From: Borrelia sp. P9F1 | GTDB taxonomy: Bacteria; Spirochaetota; Spirochaetia; Borreliales; Borreliaceae | Direction of reading: 5' to 3' | Length of the DNA stretch: 64,000 nucleotides | Assembly (NCBI RefSeq): GCF_030436115.1 | Contig: NZ_CP129407.1 | Location: 213,265-277,264 of the forward strand | In this document: positions 1 through 8,712 of the stretch, one piece after another | How the letters are laid out: every line of letters starts with the position of its first letter | Position numbering within the stretch: position 1 is the stretch's first letter | Made by a program: the position numbers and the translations under genes | The notes under the pieces: model-generated | Told to the model about the DNA's origin: nothing | Databases searched by the model: none | The model's input: only the letters and a program-made list of their open reading frames with translations

Positions 1-1
1 T

Positions 2-55
2 AAAGATAGTAAAGATAGTAAAGATAGTAAAGATAGTAAAGATAGTAAAGATAGT
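2..55 (+). repeat. 9-bp tandem repeat, six copies, in frame
   Basis: AAAGATAGT is repeated six times without a mismatch. The unit is a multiple of three, so copy-number change would lengthen or shorten the Lys-Asp-Ser tract without breaking the frame. The array touches the window edge, so six is a minimum. Confidence 0.9.
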
Positions 56-148
56 CCTAAAGAAGAATTTGAGGGTAATTTGAAGACAGATTCTTTAATT
101 GAACTAGAAAAAATTAATTTGCAAGAGGAGTTAACCATAGATGAATAA
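2..148 (+). CDS. C-terminal end of a protein with Lys-Asp-Ser tandem repeats (BB0209-position gene, 5' truncated)
   Basis: The reading frame is open from the first full codon and ends at a TAA at 146-148, so only the last 48 residues are visible. It opens with six perfect copies of a 9-bp unit (AAAGATAGT, 2-55), each coding Lys-Asp-Ser, and continues into a Glu/Leu-rich tail ending ELTIDE. More copies may lie left of the window. The stop overlaps the lmp1 start by 8 bases, so the two genes are probably cotranscribed and translationally coupled. By position this matches the hypothetical gene upstream of lmp1 in B. burgdorferi. No function is suggested. Confidence 0.7.
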   Translation, partial: KDSKDSKDSKDSKDSKDSPKEEFEGNLKTDSLIELEKINLQEELTIDE

Positions 149-2486
149 CAGAAAAAGCTTACCTATACTATTAGTTTTAATATTTCTGCTTATTTCTTCA
201 TTCGCGTCACTTGGTTATTATGTGTATAAAGACAGACTAGACAAAAGAAACCAGGAGATAATGCTAAATGAAGTAAAAAATAGTGTTATGGATAGGGACT
301 ACAAAAAAGCTTATTCAATAACGAAAATACTGAAAGATAAGTATCCAAAAAACACTGATATTGCAATGCTTGAGGGTACATTAGCAGAACTTGCCAATAA
401 TAGTCCTTTTGAATCAAAAAGCTTGCAAAGAGATACCGCTAATCAAATATTAGATAAAATACAAGGAAAAGAAGAATTAATACCCATTAACAATGGAGAC
501 TCTGATATTGATTTTAATAATAGATACATTAAAGATAATACAGAAGTGGAAAACTATGCTGATAGAAAGGAAGATACTGGTATTGAAGACGAAGATATTT
601 TAGAGTTTAGACGCAGTAAAGTACCTGAAAATTTAGGCAACAATAAAGGTAAAATTGAGAATAAGCAAAAGTCGAACGTAAACAACAAAGAATCTACTGA
701 TAACCAGAAGAATTTACTTAACTTAAAAAAATTAAAAGATAGCTTAAACAAAGAGTTAAATACTAAAGATAAGCAATTAGAAAATCAGAAAAAAGAAATA
801 GTAAAACATAAACAAAGCGAGGATGTTTCTAGAGAAAAACTTACAAACCGTTCTAAAACAAAGGCAACGAGCCAATCTGAACGCCCCAAAGAAGAGCCTG
901 ATTCTTTAGAAATAAAGCCCCCAATAAAAATAGAGCAACCCACTCCAAGAATTCTACCTAAACCACAGAGTCAGACTGTTGAAAAGATAGAGAGACCCTA
1001 TGGCTACTTTATAAAAAAAGAGCTGTATGAAATATTAGACAATATTAATACTGGAAATCCTTCTACTGGGAAGACAAGACTTAATGAACTCATTAAAAGG
1101 GGATTAAACGATAATTTTAATAGGGTGAACACTTTAATTGACAAATTAAAATATCAAGAAGCCGCCCAGGCACTGCTTGATCTAATCAAGCAATATGATG
1201 AATTTAAATCAATTAGCCTACAAAAAGCTCCTTTAAATAAGGAGCTTTTTGTAAAAGAGAGCTCTAAGCAAGAAATTTCCACTACACAGAATATTTCATT
1301 GGATGATAAAATCAAAACAGAAGAGACCGATAAAAGAACTTCAACAGATTTAATTTCCCTTAAAACACTGGCACTAACAAATGAAGGCAAAGGTAATTTC
1401 AAGATGGCTGAAGAGATTTATGAAAAAATTGCAAGCATTACAAAAAAAGCAGAAGATTACTACAAAATTGGGGTAATTAAATTTAAACTAAAGAAACACA
1501 AAGAAGCAATTAAAGCTTTCCATGATACACTAACAGTTCATCCAAACAACAAAAAAGCATACATAAATATAGGAACAATCCTGCTAATTTTAAATGAAAA
1601 CAAGAAAGCAATTCAAGCCTTTGAAAAAGCAATTGCAATCGACCAAAATTATGACACTGCTTTTTATAAAAAAGGAATAGCGGAAGAAAAAAATAACGAT
1701 AAAACACAAGCCTTCTTAAGTTTTAAAAGAGCTCACGATATTAATAAAAATCCTAACTATGCCATAAAAGCAGGAATTGCTGCAAATCACATTGGAGACT
1801 TTCAAAACGGAGAAAAATACCTAAATATGGCAAGTGCTTCATTGCAGGAAGTAAATGACATTGCACTTTACAATCTAGCAATAGCAAAATTTGAAAATGA
1901 CAGTCTCATTGCTGCTCTGGAAGCTGTAAATAAAGCTCTCACTGTGAACCCAGAAAAACCCGAATATTTATATTTAAAAGCATCAATCTTTTTAACCGAA
2001 GGAAACTATAACAGGGCAATAACACTCTATAACACTATCATTTCAAAAACCCCTGCAAATATTACGGCTCACATAAATTTAGCAATAGCATACGAAAAAT
2101 TGGGAAATGAGCGCAAAGCAATTGAAATACTTGAAAAAATTAGTAACAAGAATCATCCAGTAGCATTAAATAATCTTGGAAAACTTTATAAAAAACAAAG
2201 AAATTACGAAAAAGCAATAAATATTTTTAAAAAACTGGAAGCTAACTCAGATATTGAGGCTAAATATAACTTAGCCGTTACATTTTTGGCTGCTAAGGAA
2301 AACAAAAAAGCAATGAAAAAACTAGAAGAGTATATTAAACTAGATTCAAACAACCCAGAAGCTCTCCATGCATTAGGACTGATAGAATATAATGAAAACG
2401 GGAGTGATAAAAGACTTAGAGAAGTCATTAAAAAATTTCCTAATTACACACAAAATAGAAGGATAATAAAAATTGTAGGGCAATGA
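141..2486 (+). CDS. lmp1: Lmp1-like surface-located membrane protein with C-terminal TPR array
   Basis: The 781-residue protein has an N-terminal hydrophobic segment (about residues 8-28) that can anchor it or act as an uncleaved signal. A charged, low-complexity middle follows (about 130-290, rich in Lys, Glu, Asn and Ser). From about residue 405 to 770 there are roughly ten TPR-like helical pairs with the usual Ala, Tyr, Gly and Pro spacing. A GAGGAG ribosome site sits 10 bases before the ATG. In B. burgdorferi Lmp1 (BB0210) is a surface-exposed immune-evasion factor. As I recall, that protein is about 1,100 residues with a repeat block in its middle. This one is clearly shorter and I see no long repeat block. 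It overlaps mutL by 4 bases. Confidence 0.85.
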   Translation: MNNRKSLPILLVLIFLLISSFASLGYYVYKDRLDKRNQEIMLNEVKNSVMDRDYKKAYSITKILKDKYPKNTDIAMLEGTLAELANNSPFESKSLQRDTANQILDKIQGKEELIPINNGDSDIDFNNRYIKDNTEVENYADRKEDTGIEDEDILEFRRSKVPENLGNNKGKIENKQKSNVNNKESTDNQKNLLNLKKLKDSLNKELNTKDKQLENQKKEIVKHKQSEDVSREKLTNRSKTKATSQSERPKEEPDSLEIKPPIKIEQPTPRILPKPQSQTVEKIERPYGYFIKKELYEILDNINTGNPSTGKTRLNELIKRGLNDNFNRVNTLIDKLKYQEAAQALLDLIKQYDEFKSISLQKAPLNKELFVKESSKQEISTTQNISLDDKIKTEETDKRTSTDLISLKTLALTNEGKGNFKMAEEIYEKIASITKKAEDYYKIGVIKFKLKKHKEAIKAFHDTLTVHPNNKKAYINIGTILLILNENKKAIQAFEKAIAIDQNYDTAFYKKGIAEEKNNDKTQAFLSFKRAHDINKNPNYAIKAGIAANHIGDFQNGEKYLNMASASLQEVNDIALYNLAIAKFENDSLIAALEAVNKALTVNPEKPEYLYLKASIFLTEGNYNRAITLYNTIISKTPANITAHINLAIAYEKLGNERKAIEILEKISNKNHPVALNNLGKLYKKQRNYEKAINIFKKLEANSDIEAKYNLAVTFLAAKENKKAMKKLEEYIKLDSNNPEALHALGLIEYNENGSDKRLREVIKKFPNYTQNRRIIKIVGQ

Positions 2487-4327
2487 ACAAGATCAAATTT
2501 TTGGATAAAAGCTTAGTACAAAAAATAGCAGCAGGAGAAGCCATAGATAGACCCTCCTCTATTTTAAAAGAATTACTTGATAACTCAATAGATTCTGGAG
2601 CAGATAAAATAGAGGTTTTTATTGAAGAGGGTGGTATGAGAAGAATACTAATAGCAGACAATGGCAGCGGAATAAATCCAGAGGACTTAAAGATATGTTA
2701 CCTACCCCACACTACTTCAAAAATTAATGCAGAGCAAGACCTTGAAAGGATCGAAACACTGGGCTTTAGAGGAGAAGCCCTCTCTAGCATTGCGATTTGT
2801 TCTAATCTAACAATAACAAGTTCAACAACAGGAGAAGAAAGTTATCAAATTGAAGTTGAAAACGGGATTGAAAAATATTTTAAAAAACAATCTCCAATAA
2901 ATGGAACCATAGTAGACGTTACAAATTTATTCCACAAATTTCCCGCAAGAAAAAGATTTTTAAAAAAAGAATCTATTGAGACAAAAATGTGTTTAAAAGT
3001 TTTTGAAGAAAAGGCTGTTTCTCATCCTAAAATTGATTTTAGACTAAGCATAAATAATGAACTGAAAAAAGTTTATTTTAAGGAAAAATTAATAGATAGG
3101 GTTCAAAGTGTGTATGGAGAGATAATAGAGCATAATAAATTTGGAAAAATAGAAGCAGAATATGAAAACGTCAAAATGAAATTTTTTTTTGCTCCTCCAA
3201 ATTTTTCGAGAAAAGATAGAAGAAATATAAAAATATTTGTCAACAGAAGACCCGTTGAAGAGAAAAATTTATCTGAAGCAATAATTGACGGACACAGCAG
3301 AATATTAACAACCAGAAATTTTCCAATATGTTATCTGTTTTTAGAAGTAAACCCTAGACACGTTGATTTTAATATACATCCTCAAAAAAAAGAAGTACGA
3401 TTTTTCAATCTACCTTTCCTCCACAAACAAATCTCAAGCAATATCAATGAGTTCTTTGACAGAGAACAAAGAGAGATTTTACAAGACTATCACAACATAA
3501 TAATCAAAAGACAATTGACAAATGATGCTCATCTGTTAGAACCTGAAGAAAATGAATCAAAAAATTTAGACTTTCAACCTTACAAAATTACAAACAACGA
3601 AGAATTAATTTTAGAAAAAGCTCAAAGCAACAAAATAACAAATATAATAGAGGACAAGGTCAAATTTGAAAGTCACAGACCAACTCAAAACGATAGACCA
3701 TCCTTTAAAACCCATATACAAAATATTTTTCTCAAAACTTCTACAATGATCAATGCAATTAAAAACCCAAGAGAAAAAGTGTGTAGATACAGATACATAG
3801 GACAAATATTTTCTGAATTCCTAATGGTAGAGAAAGACGATGATATCTTTTTCCTAGACCAACATGCACTTCATGAAACGATTATATATAACAATCTTAA
3901 AAATTCAAAAAAAACTATACAGAAACTTCTCGTACCAATTGAGTTTCAAGTAGATTGTGAAGATGCAGAAAAAATACTTGAAAGTGAAATAGAAGAATAT
4001 AAGCGAATAGACATTGTAATTATCAAAACAAATAAACAAACTTATCAACTTAAATCCATTCCAAATATTTGCAACAAGCATGAAAATGTTATTATCCAAT
4101 TCTTCCAGTCAAGGAAAAGCAAAACTATTAACTCTTTGGAATCTGATTTGTATGCCACTGTTGCCTGTAGGCAGGCTATTAAAAAAAATGACACAATAAG
4201 CTCTGATTTTAGCAATTTTTTAATAAGTGAATTTTTCAATTTAAACCTAAAACATTGCCCACACGGAAGAAAAATTTACTGTAAAATTTCCAAATTTGAA
4301 CTTGAAAAAAATGTCAACAGAAAATAA
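2483..4327 (+). CDS. mutL: DNA mismatch repair protein MutL
   Basis: The N-terminal GHKL ATPase is intact: Glu30 and Asn34 in the KELLDNSID segment, DNGSGI at 59-64, and GFRGEAL at 94-100. The C-terminal half carries an endonuclease-type DQHA motif at 459-462 with Glu465, an ACRQAIK motif and a terminal CPHGR motif, as in the nuclease-active MutL of bacteria lacking MutH. The last acidic residue of the DQHA(X)2E(X)4E signature is Asn470 here. At 614 residues the length is normal. The ATG overlaps the lmp1 stop by 4 bases (ATGA), so translation is probably coupled. It should act with MutS in mismatch repair. Confidence 0.95.
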   Translation: MNKIKFLDKSLVQKIAAGEAIDRPSSILKELLDNSIDSGADKIEVFIEEGGMRRILIADNGSGINPEDLKICYLPHTTSKINAEQDLERIETLGFRGEALSSIAICSNLTITSSTTGEESYQIEVENGIEKYFKKQSPINGTIVDVTNLFHKFPARKRFLKKESIETKMCLKVFEEKAVSHPKIDFRLSINNELKKVYFKEKLIDRVQSVYGEIIEHNKFGKIEAEYENVKMKFFFAPPNFSRKDRRNIKIFVNRRPVEEKNLSEAIIDGHSRILTTRNFPICYLFLEVNPRHVDFNIHPQKKEVRFFNLPFLHKQISSNINEFFDREQREILQDYHNIIIKRQLTNDAHLLEPEENESKNLDFQPYKITNNEELILEKAQSNKITNIIEDKVKFESHRPTQNDRPSFKTHIQNIFLKTSTMINAIKNPREKVCRYRYIGQIFSEFLMVEKDDDIFFLDQHALHETIIYNNLKNSKKTIQKLLVPIEFQVDCEDAEKILESEIEEYKRIDIVIIKTNKQTYQLKSIPNICNKHENVIIQFFQSRKSKTINSLESDLYATVACRQAIKKNDTISSDFSNFLISEFFNLNLKHCPHGRKIYCKISKFELEKNVNRK

Positions 4328-4338
4328 AATAGACACAG

Positions 4339-5397
4339 ATGTCGTTTATGGTCAAGAATCTTAAATCGAAAATTCAAGAGATAGAGTTAGAGAGGACTAA
4401 AAAATTATCCGAGCTTGGTAGGGCTCTTAGGAGTGGCAACGTAATTGAACTTAAACAATTAGTCTCTTATACCTCTTTAAAGCTGATTGAGAAGGAATTA
4501 GCTCAACTTAAGGCAGAGTTAGGCAAAGCGGAAGACATCGAAAATAAGCTAAGGGAATTATACAAAAATCTTAAAAAGTGCAAAGACAGTCAAAAAAATA
4601 TTTTCAAAGCCTATAGAATTAAGCTTACTAAGACCATAGTGGCATTGATAAATAATTACCCAAAAAACTTACAACCAATTCTAGAATACAAGATGAATTT
4701 TACCAAGTCGATTCTTGAGAAAAACGAGCATAAAAAAACGGAAATAATAAAACCTAGAGGGGGACCAAATTTCTTTGAAAAAATTATTGGAAATGTCTCG
4801 CTAATGATAAGGAACCTTCTCAATAATGTAAATATGAGGAAAATAGCAAAAGAGTTTGAGAAAAAGATATTAAAGGAACATCTGTCTTCAGAAAACTTAG
4901 AAAGCTTAGTCAACGAATTTATAGAAAATAGGGAATTAAGCGTAGAACTAATTGAAGAAGTTAGATTAATGAATGAGACTGGAACAGGTATAGAAACATT
5001 AAACGATACAATAAAAGAGACAAAAAATAAGAGCATAAGGTATAGAATTAATAACAAAAATAAGATAGAAAGCAAGATTAACATTGTTGAAACAAGCAGA
5101 GAAGATATTTTTAAAAAAATAGGCGAAGAATTTATTGAGATGGCAAAGGTAGAAAAAGGATTAAGTAAGGCCGGATCAATTAATCCATTGTTAAAACAAA
5201 TAGAAAACCTGAATCAACAGATACTGGAGCTGAATAAAGAATTGACAAAAACAATCAAAATAGATGAAATAGCAACAATTAAAACAAAAATGCAGCAACT
5301 CATAAGGAATAAAGAATCTATTGAAAACAAGTTAAATAAATTAAATTCAAGAATAAAAATCATACAAGATGAAATTGATGAACTTGACAATAAATAA
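4339..5397 (+). CDS. Coiled-coil protein of unknown function (BB0212 homologue)
   Basis: This is a 352-residue hydrophilic protein dominated by Leu/Ile/Glu/Lys heptads, strongest at about residues 1-75 and 270-350. It has no signal peptide or membrane segment, so it is probably cytoplasmic. It starts 11 bases after the mutL stop. A second ATG lies 9 bases inside the first, and neither has a strong ribosome site. The last codons contain a consensus promoter that drives the tRNA downstream. I recognise no enzymatic motif. Confidence 0.75.
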   Translation: MSFMVKNLKSKIQEIELERTKKLSELGRALRSGNVIELKQLVSYTSLKLIEKELAQLKAELGKAEDIENKLRELYKNLKKCKDSQKNIFKAYRIKLTKTIVALINNYPKNLQPILEYKMNFTKSILEKNEHKKTEIIKPRGGPNFFEKIIGNVSLMIRNLLNNVNMRKIAKEFEKKILKEHLSSENLESLVNEFIENRELSVELIEEVRLMNETGTGIETLNDTIKETKNKSIRYRINNKNKIESKINIVETSREDIFKKIGEEFIEMAKVEKGLSKAGSINPLLKQIENLNQQILELNKELTKTIKIDEIATIKTKMQQLIRNKESIENKLNKLNSRIKIIQDEIDELDNK

Positions 5398-5411
5398 AAA
5401 ATCAATATAAT
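5384..5411 (+). promoter_or_regulatory. Sigma-70 promoter for the CAU tRNA
   Basis: TTGACA (5384-5389) and TATAAT (5406-5411), both perfect consensus, are separated by 16 bases. The -35 box lies inside the last codons of the preceding coding sequence. The predicted start is near 5418, giving a leader of about 40 bases before the mature tRNA. Confidence 0.85.
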
Positions 5412-5459
5412 GGCTTAGAGCGTGGAGAGGCGTCAGGAAAGCTGTATTTGATTCCTTTA

Positions 5460-5533
5460 GGGCCCATAGCTCAGTTGGTTAGAGCACCCGACTCATAATC
5501 GGTAGGTCCCAGGTTCAAGTCCTGGTGGGCCCA
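5460..5533 (+). tRNA. tRNA with CAU anticodon (Ile2 or elongator Met)
   Basis: A 74-base cloverleaf: acceptor GGGCCCA pairs with TGGGCCC, discriminator A, no encoded CCA. The D arm closes GCTC/GAGC and the T arm closes CCAGG/CCTGG around TTCAAGT. The anticodon loop is CTCATAA with CAT at 5494-5496; the 27-43 pair is a C-T mismatch. The loop lets the tRNA be elongator Met, or Ile2 if C34 is converted to lysidine by TilS. The C4-G69 and C5-G68 pairs and general likeness to E. coli tRNA-Ile2 lean towards Ile2, but sequence alone does not settle it. It is unlikely to be initiator tRNA because the acceptor is fully paired. Confidence 0.9.
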
Positions 5534-6187
5534 TTAGTTCAATTTAAAGAATAGATTGGAGTTCTTCCCCATGTAGTAAAACCCTATGTAGTTGTCCAGG
5601 TTATCATCCACTTGAATGTCGGACATGTCTTCGATCCTAACAACCAGATCTGAAAACTTAATCTCATCCTTGGGCGTTTTAATAAAATATACCTTATTTC
5701 CGCTAGCCTCATTCAGTTTCGAAATATTTTTAGATTTATACACGTAACCGTGAATCAAAGCTAATTCTTCACTTGATAAACTTAAATTTATGACAATGTC
5801 TTTTCCGTATACTCTCATACCAGTATCGAAAAGATGTATTTGAGCCACAAAACTTTCAAAAGTCTTATCAGCAACATTAAACATTAAATCTTTACAATAA
5901 AGAATATCTTTACCTAAAATAGATTCAACAAAGAGAGAAGAATACCTACTCTTGGAAACTTCAATAAATTCTTTAGTATCTACATTTTCAATAACAAACT
6001 TGGTTATATCTTTGGCATTTAAAACTCTAACAGCAAAATCAAAAGACATAGAATAATCAACACTATTCTTGTCGAAATAATAATTGATTACATAATCAAG
6101 CTCTTTTACCTCAGGGTAGCTTATTTCACAAGAACAGAAAATAACAAAAACCGTCAGAAATATTTTAGTCTTTAACTCTTTCAGCAT
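5534..6187 (-). CDS. Predicted lipoprotein of unknown function (BB0213 homologue)
   Basis: I chose the ATG at 6187, giving 217 residues, because it directly precedes a basic and hydrophobic export signal ending in a lipobox-like FCSC with Cys20 as the likely lipidated residue. An in-frame start 14 codons further out would bury that signal. The mature part is mixed alpha/beta, with short motifs ending in GFYYMGKNSNLFFKLN. The start lies 23 bases inside the 3' end of efp, so it is probably in the same transcript. Its stop codon abuts the last base of the convergent tRNA gene. No family was recognised. Confidence 0.75.
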   Translation of the reverse strand: MLKELKTKIFLTVFVIFCSCEISYPEVKELDYVINYYFDKNSVDYSMSFDFAVRVLNAKDITKFVIENVDTKEFIEVSKSRYSSLFVESILGKDILYCKDLMFNVADKTFESFVAQIHLFDTGMRVYGKDIVINLSLSSEELALIHGYVYKSKNISKLNEASGNKVYFIKTPKDEIKFSDLVVRIEDMSDIQVDDNLDNYIGFYYMGKNSNLFFKLN

Positions 6188-6743
6188 ATTCCTTTGTTTC
6201 AGAATTAACCAAGATTTTATCTCCAACATTAATAAAAATAGGAACCTTTACTACAAGACCCGTGTGAAGAGTTACATTCTTCATCGCATTAGTTACGGTA
6301 TCGCTCCTAACAGCAACCTCAGCATCAACAACTTCAAATACAATTTTAGGAGGAAACTTAATATCAATAACTTCATCTTCCCATTTAACAAGAGAATAAA
6401 CTTCTGCTTCTTGTAAAAAGAAAACCTTATCCTCAAGATTTGAAACATCTCTTAAATTGACACTAAACTGATCATAAGTTTCCAAATTCATAAAAATAAA
6501 ACTCTCACCCTCTCTGTAAAGATACTGAGACTTTACCTCCAAAACCTCAATTTCTTCCGCTGTATCTGCACCCTTTAAAGCTTCCCTAACAACAGATTTA
6601 TTTTTTAAATTTTTAAGTTTCAATCTTACAATAGCCCCTCCCCTACCTGTTTTAGAAAACTCTCGTTCAAGGACAACATGTGGCACGCCCTTTAAAAGTA
6701 AAAAACTACCTTTTTCAATCTTTCCAGACTTAATTTCACCCAT
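6165..6743 (-). CDS. efp: Translation elongation factor P
   Basis: The 192-residue protein has the three-domain EF-P length. Domain I begins GEIKSGKIEKGSFLLLKG and carries the tip loop KTGRGGA. EF-P relieves ribosome stalling at consecutive prolines by reaching the peptidyl-transferase centre with this loop. In E. coli the tip residue is a beta-lysylated Lys34; here the aligned residue is Arg34, the residue type rhamnosylated by EarP in other bacteria. Whether it is modified cannot be told from this window. The gene is transcribed divergently from pstS. Confidence 0.95.
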   Translation of the reverse strand: MGEIKSGKIEKGSFLLLKGVPHVVLEREFSKTGRGGAIVRLKLKNLKNKSVVREALKGADTAEEIEVLEVKSQYLYREGESFIFMNLETYDQFSVNLRDVSNLEDKVFFLQEAEVYSLVKWEDEVIDIKFPPKIVFEVVDAEVAVRSDTVTNAMKNVTLHTGLVVKVPIFINVGDKILVNSETKEYAERVKD

Positions 6744-6758
6744 CTAGTACCCCATCAA

Positions 6759-6787
6759 TTTATAACCTGCACAGTAAGTTATATCAA
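6759..6787 (-). promoter_or_regulatory. Predicted efp promoter
   Basis: On the minus strand TTGATA (6782-6787) and TATAAA (6759-6764) are 17 bases apart. The leader would be only about 10 bases and includes a GGGG ribosome site before the ATG. Confidence 0.6.
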
Positions 6788-6820
6788 AAAATTAAAATAT
6801 TTACTATTTTTACTATTTAA

Positions 6821-6848
6821 TTGACTTATCTAAAATTAATGATATTAT
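6821..6848 (+). promoter_or_regulatory. Predicted pstS promoter
   Basis: TTGACT (6821-6826) and TATTAT (6843-6848) are 16 bases apart, followed by a short leader with AAGGAGTGAG before the ATG at 6875. No Pho-box-like direct repeat is evident to me. Confidence 0.65.
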
Positions 6849-6874
6849 ATATAGTCGTAAAAGGAGTGAGTTTA

Positions 6875-7720
6875 ATGAGAAATGTCAAAGTACTCTTTAT
6901 TGTTTCGCTATTCTTTTCGTTTATCAGCTGTACAACTAGAGGCAACGAGAATGTTATCCCTGTTGGTGGATCCACCACTGCTACTTCTGTTATGGATGAG
7001 ATGATATTGAGCTACAGAAAGATAAACGATCAGCTTAAAGTAACTTATGATGCTCAGGGAAGTAGTGTCGGAATTAAGGGATTATTTGATGGTATTTACA
7101 AGATGGCAATCTCATCAAGAGATGCTACTGAGGAAGAGGTAGCTAGGGGAGCTAAAGTGACTGTTATTGCTTATGACACTTTGATATTTATCACAAGCCC
7201 TGATGTTAAGATTACAAATATCTCAGAATCTGATTTGGCAAGAATACTTAATGGAAATATTACAAACTGGAAACAAGTTGGGGGTCCTGATGCTAGGATT
7301 AATTTCATAAACCGAGATTCGTCCTCCGGGTCATATTCATCTGTTAGAAAATTAATTCTTGAAAGAATATTGAAAAATCCTGAAGAGGCTCAATTTAGGC
7401 AGGACGGAATTGTGGTAAAATCCAATGGGGAAGTGATTGAGAAGGCAGGTCTTACTCCATACTCAATTGGTTATATTGGTTTTGGATACGCAAGAAACTC
7501 TATGGAGAAGGGATTGCACACACTTTCAATAAATACTGTATACCCTACAAAGGAAACGATAATACAGAATAAATACAATATAAAGAGAAGTTTGATTGCG
7601 ATCACAACTAATGTTTCTGAGAATAAGAATACGCTTGACTTTATTGAATTTATCCTAGGTCCGAGTGGCCAGGATATTATTGAAGAACAAGGCTTCATTG
7701 GGATTGCAAACCCCGAGTGA
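6875..7720 (+). CDS. pstS: Phosphate-binding lipoprotein PstS
   Basis: The ATG at 6875 gives 281 residues and has AAGGAGTGAG upstream; it starts a lipoprotein signal (MRNVKVLFIV..) ending FISC. The mature protein begins near IPVGGSTTATSVMDEM, the usual PstS start after the lipobox, and has the phosphate-loop-like segment RDSSSGSYSSVRK (TxRxxxSGT in family members) and a GYIGFGYARNS segment late in the fold. It should capture phosphate in the periplasm for PstCAB. The hairpin after the stop would lower readthrough into pstC, a common way to make more binding protein than permease. Confidence 0.93.
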   Translation: MRNVKVLFIVSLFFSFISCTTRGNENVIPVGGSTTATSVMDEMILSYRKINDQLKVTYDAQGSSVGIKGLFDGIYKMAISSRDATEEEVARGAKVTVIAYDTLIFITSPDVKITNISESDLARILNGNITNWKQVGGPDARINFINRDSSSGSYSSVRKLILERILKNPEEAQFRQDGIVVKSNGEVIEKAGLTPYSIGYIGFGYARNSMEKGLHTLSINTVYPTKETIIQNKYNIKRSLIAITTNVSENKNTLDFIEFILGPSGQDIIEEQGFIGIANPE

Positions 7721-7728
7721 TAATGCCT

Positions 7729-7771
7729 AAAACCCCTTTTAACCTAACTTTTTAAGTTTAAAAGGGGTTTT
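7729..7771 (+). terminator. Hairpin terminator/attenuator between pstS and pstC
   Basis: A perfect 14-bp stem (7729-7742 with 7758-7771; AAAACCCC followed by TTTTAA in the left arm) encloses a 15-base loop. The right arm ends GGGGTTTT. The A-rich left arm means it could also work on the other strand. It lies 8 bases after the pstS stop and 32 bases before the pstC start. Confidence 0.85.
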
Positions 7772-7803
7772 ATTGAAGTTCTATAGAGGGATTCTTGTAG
7801 GGA

Positions 7804-8712
7804 ATGGCGTTAAATTTAAAAACTAAAAGAAGTGTCGTTAGCTTGGGGTTTAACTGTTTTATTTTCGCATCCGCAGCGGTTAGTGCTTTGTCGATATTGT
7901 TGTTGATTCTTTTTGTTGTCAGTAATGGGATAGCACCCTTCCTTCACAATAGAATTAAGATTTCCAATTTTCTATTTAGCACCGACTGGGATCCTACCAG
8001 CAATATACAAAAGTCTTATGGGATACTGTCGTTTATTATAAATTCTGCCTTAACAACGCTTTTTTCTGTCCTCATTGCATTACCAATTGGTCTTGGATTT
8101 GCGATTTATCTTTTTGAAAGGGCTAAAGGAATTTATCAAAAATTACTACAAACCATAATAGAACTACTAGCAGGAATTCCAAGCGTAGTGTATGGTTTTT
8201 TTGGAAGCACGTTTATAGCCACTTTTATAAAGAACACATTCAAGAGAGAAGACAATTTAGGATACAATCTAATAAGCTCGGCTATAGTTTTAAGCATAAT
8301 GATACTTCCTACAATAATTAGTGTCTCATACACAGCGCTTAAAGCGGTTCCAAAATCGTACAAGCTAGCGTCTCTTGCACTAGCTGCAACAGACTGGCAG
8401 ACGACATATAAAGTGATGATTCCCTCCGCCGGAAGAGGAATCCTAGCTGGAGTAATACTAGCCATCGGAAGAGCTATTGGTGAAACGATTGCCGTTTTAA
8501 TGGTCGGTGGGGGTTCCCCTCTATTTGTAAAAAATATATTTTCACCTATCAGAACTCTTACAATAAATATTGCAATAGATATGGGATATGCGTCCGGTAC
8601 TCACAGAGAAGCCTTATTTTCAACAGCTTTGGTTTTATTACTATCAGTAATAGTCATAAATTCAATTAAGTACTTTATTCTCTCTTCATCCAAGAGGCTA
8701 AAAATCAAGTGA
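7804..8712 (+). CDS. pstC: Phosphate ABC transporter permease PstC
   Basis: The 302-residue inner-membrane protein has about six hydrophobic helices. The first follows a short basic N-terminus, and a periplasmic loop containing FLFSTDWDPTSNIQKSYG is typical of PstC. The cytoplasmic coupling loop (ALAATDWQTTYKVMIPSAGRGILAGVILAIGRAIGET) carries the EAA-type permease signature that contacts PstB. It overlaps pstA by 4 bases. No change of key residues is obvious. Confidence 0.93.
   Translation: MALNLKTKRSVVSLGFNCFIFASAAVSALSILLLILFVVSNGIAPFLHNRIKISNFLFSTDWDPTSNIQKSYGILSFIINSALTTLFSVLIALPIGLGFAIYLFERAKGIYQKLLQTIIELLAGIPSVVYGFFGSTFIATFIKNTFKREDNLGYNLISSAIVLSIMILPTIISVSYTALKAVPKSYKLASLALAATDWQTTYKVMIPSAGRGILAGVILAIGRAIGETIAVLMVGGGSPLFVKNIFSPIRTLTINIAIDMGYASGTHREALFSTALVLLLSVIVINSIKYFILSSSKRLKIK

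Noticed and set aside
2-55. CRISPR-like array
   Set aside because: Units are 9 bp with no spacers; it is an in-frame coding microsatellite.
4656-5084. 142-codon minus-strand frame inside the coiled-coil gene
   Set aside because: Leu/Ser/Phe-rich mirror of a Lys/Glu-rich coiled-coil; no ribosome site, and the plus-strand gene covers it fully.
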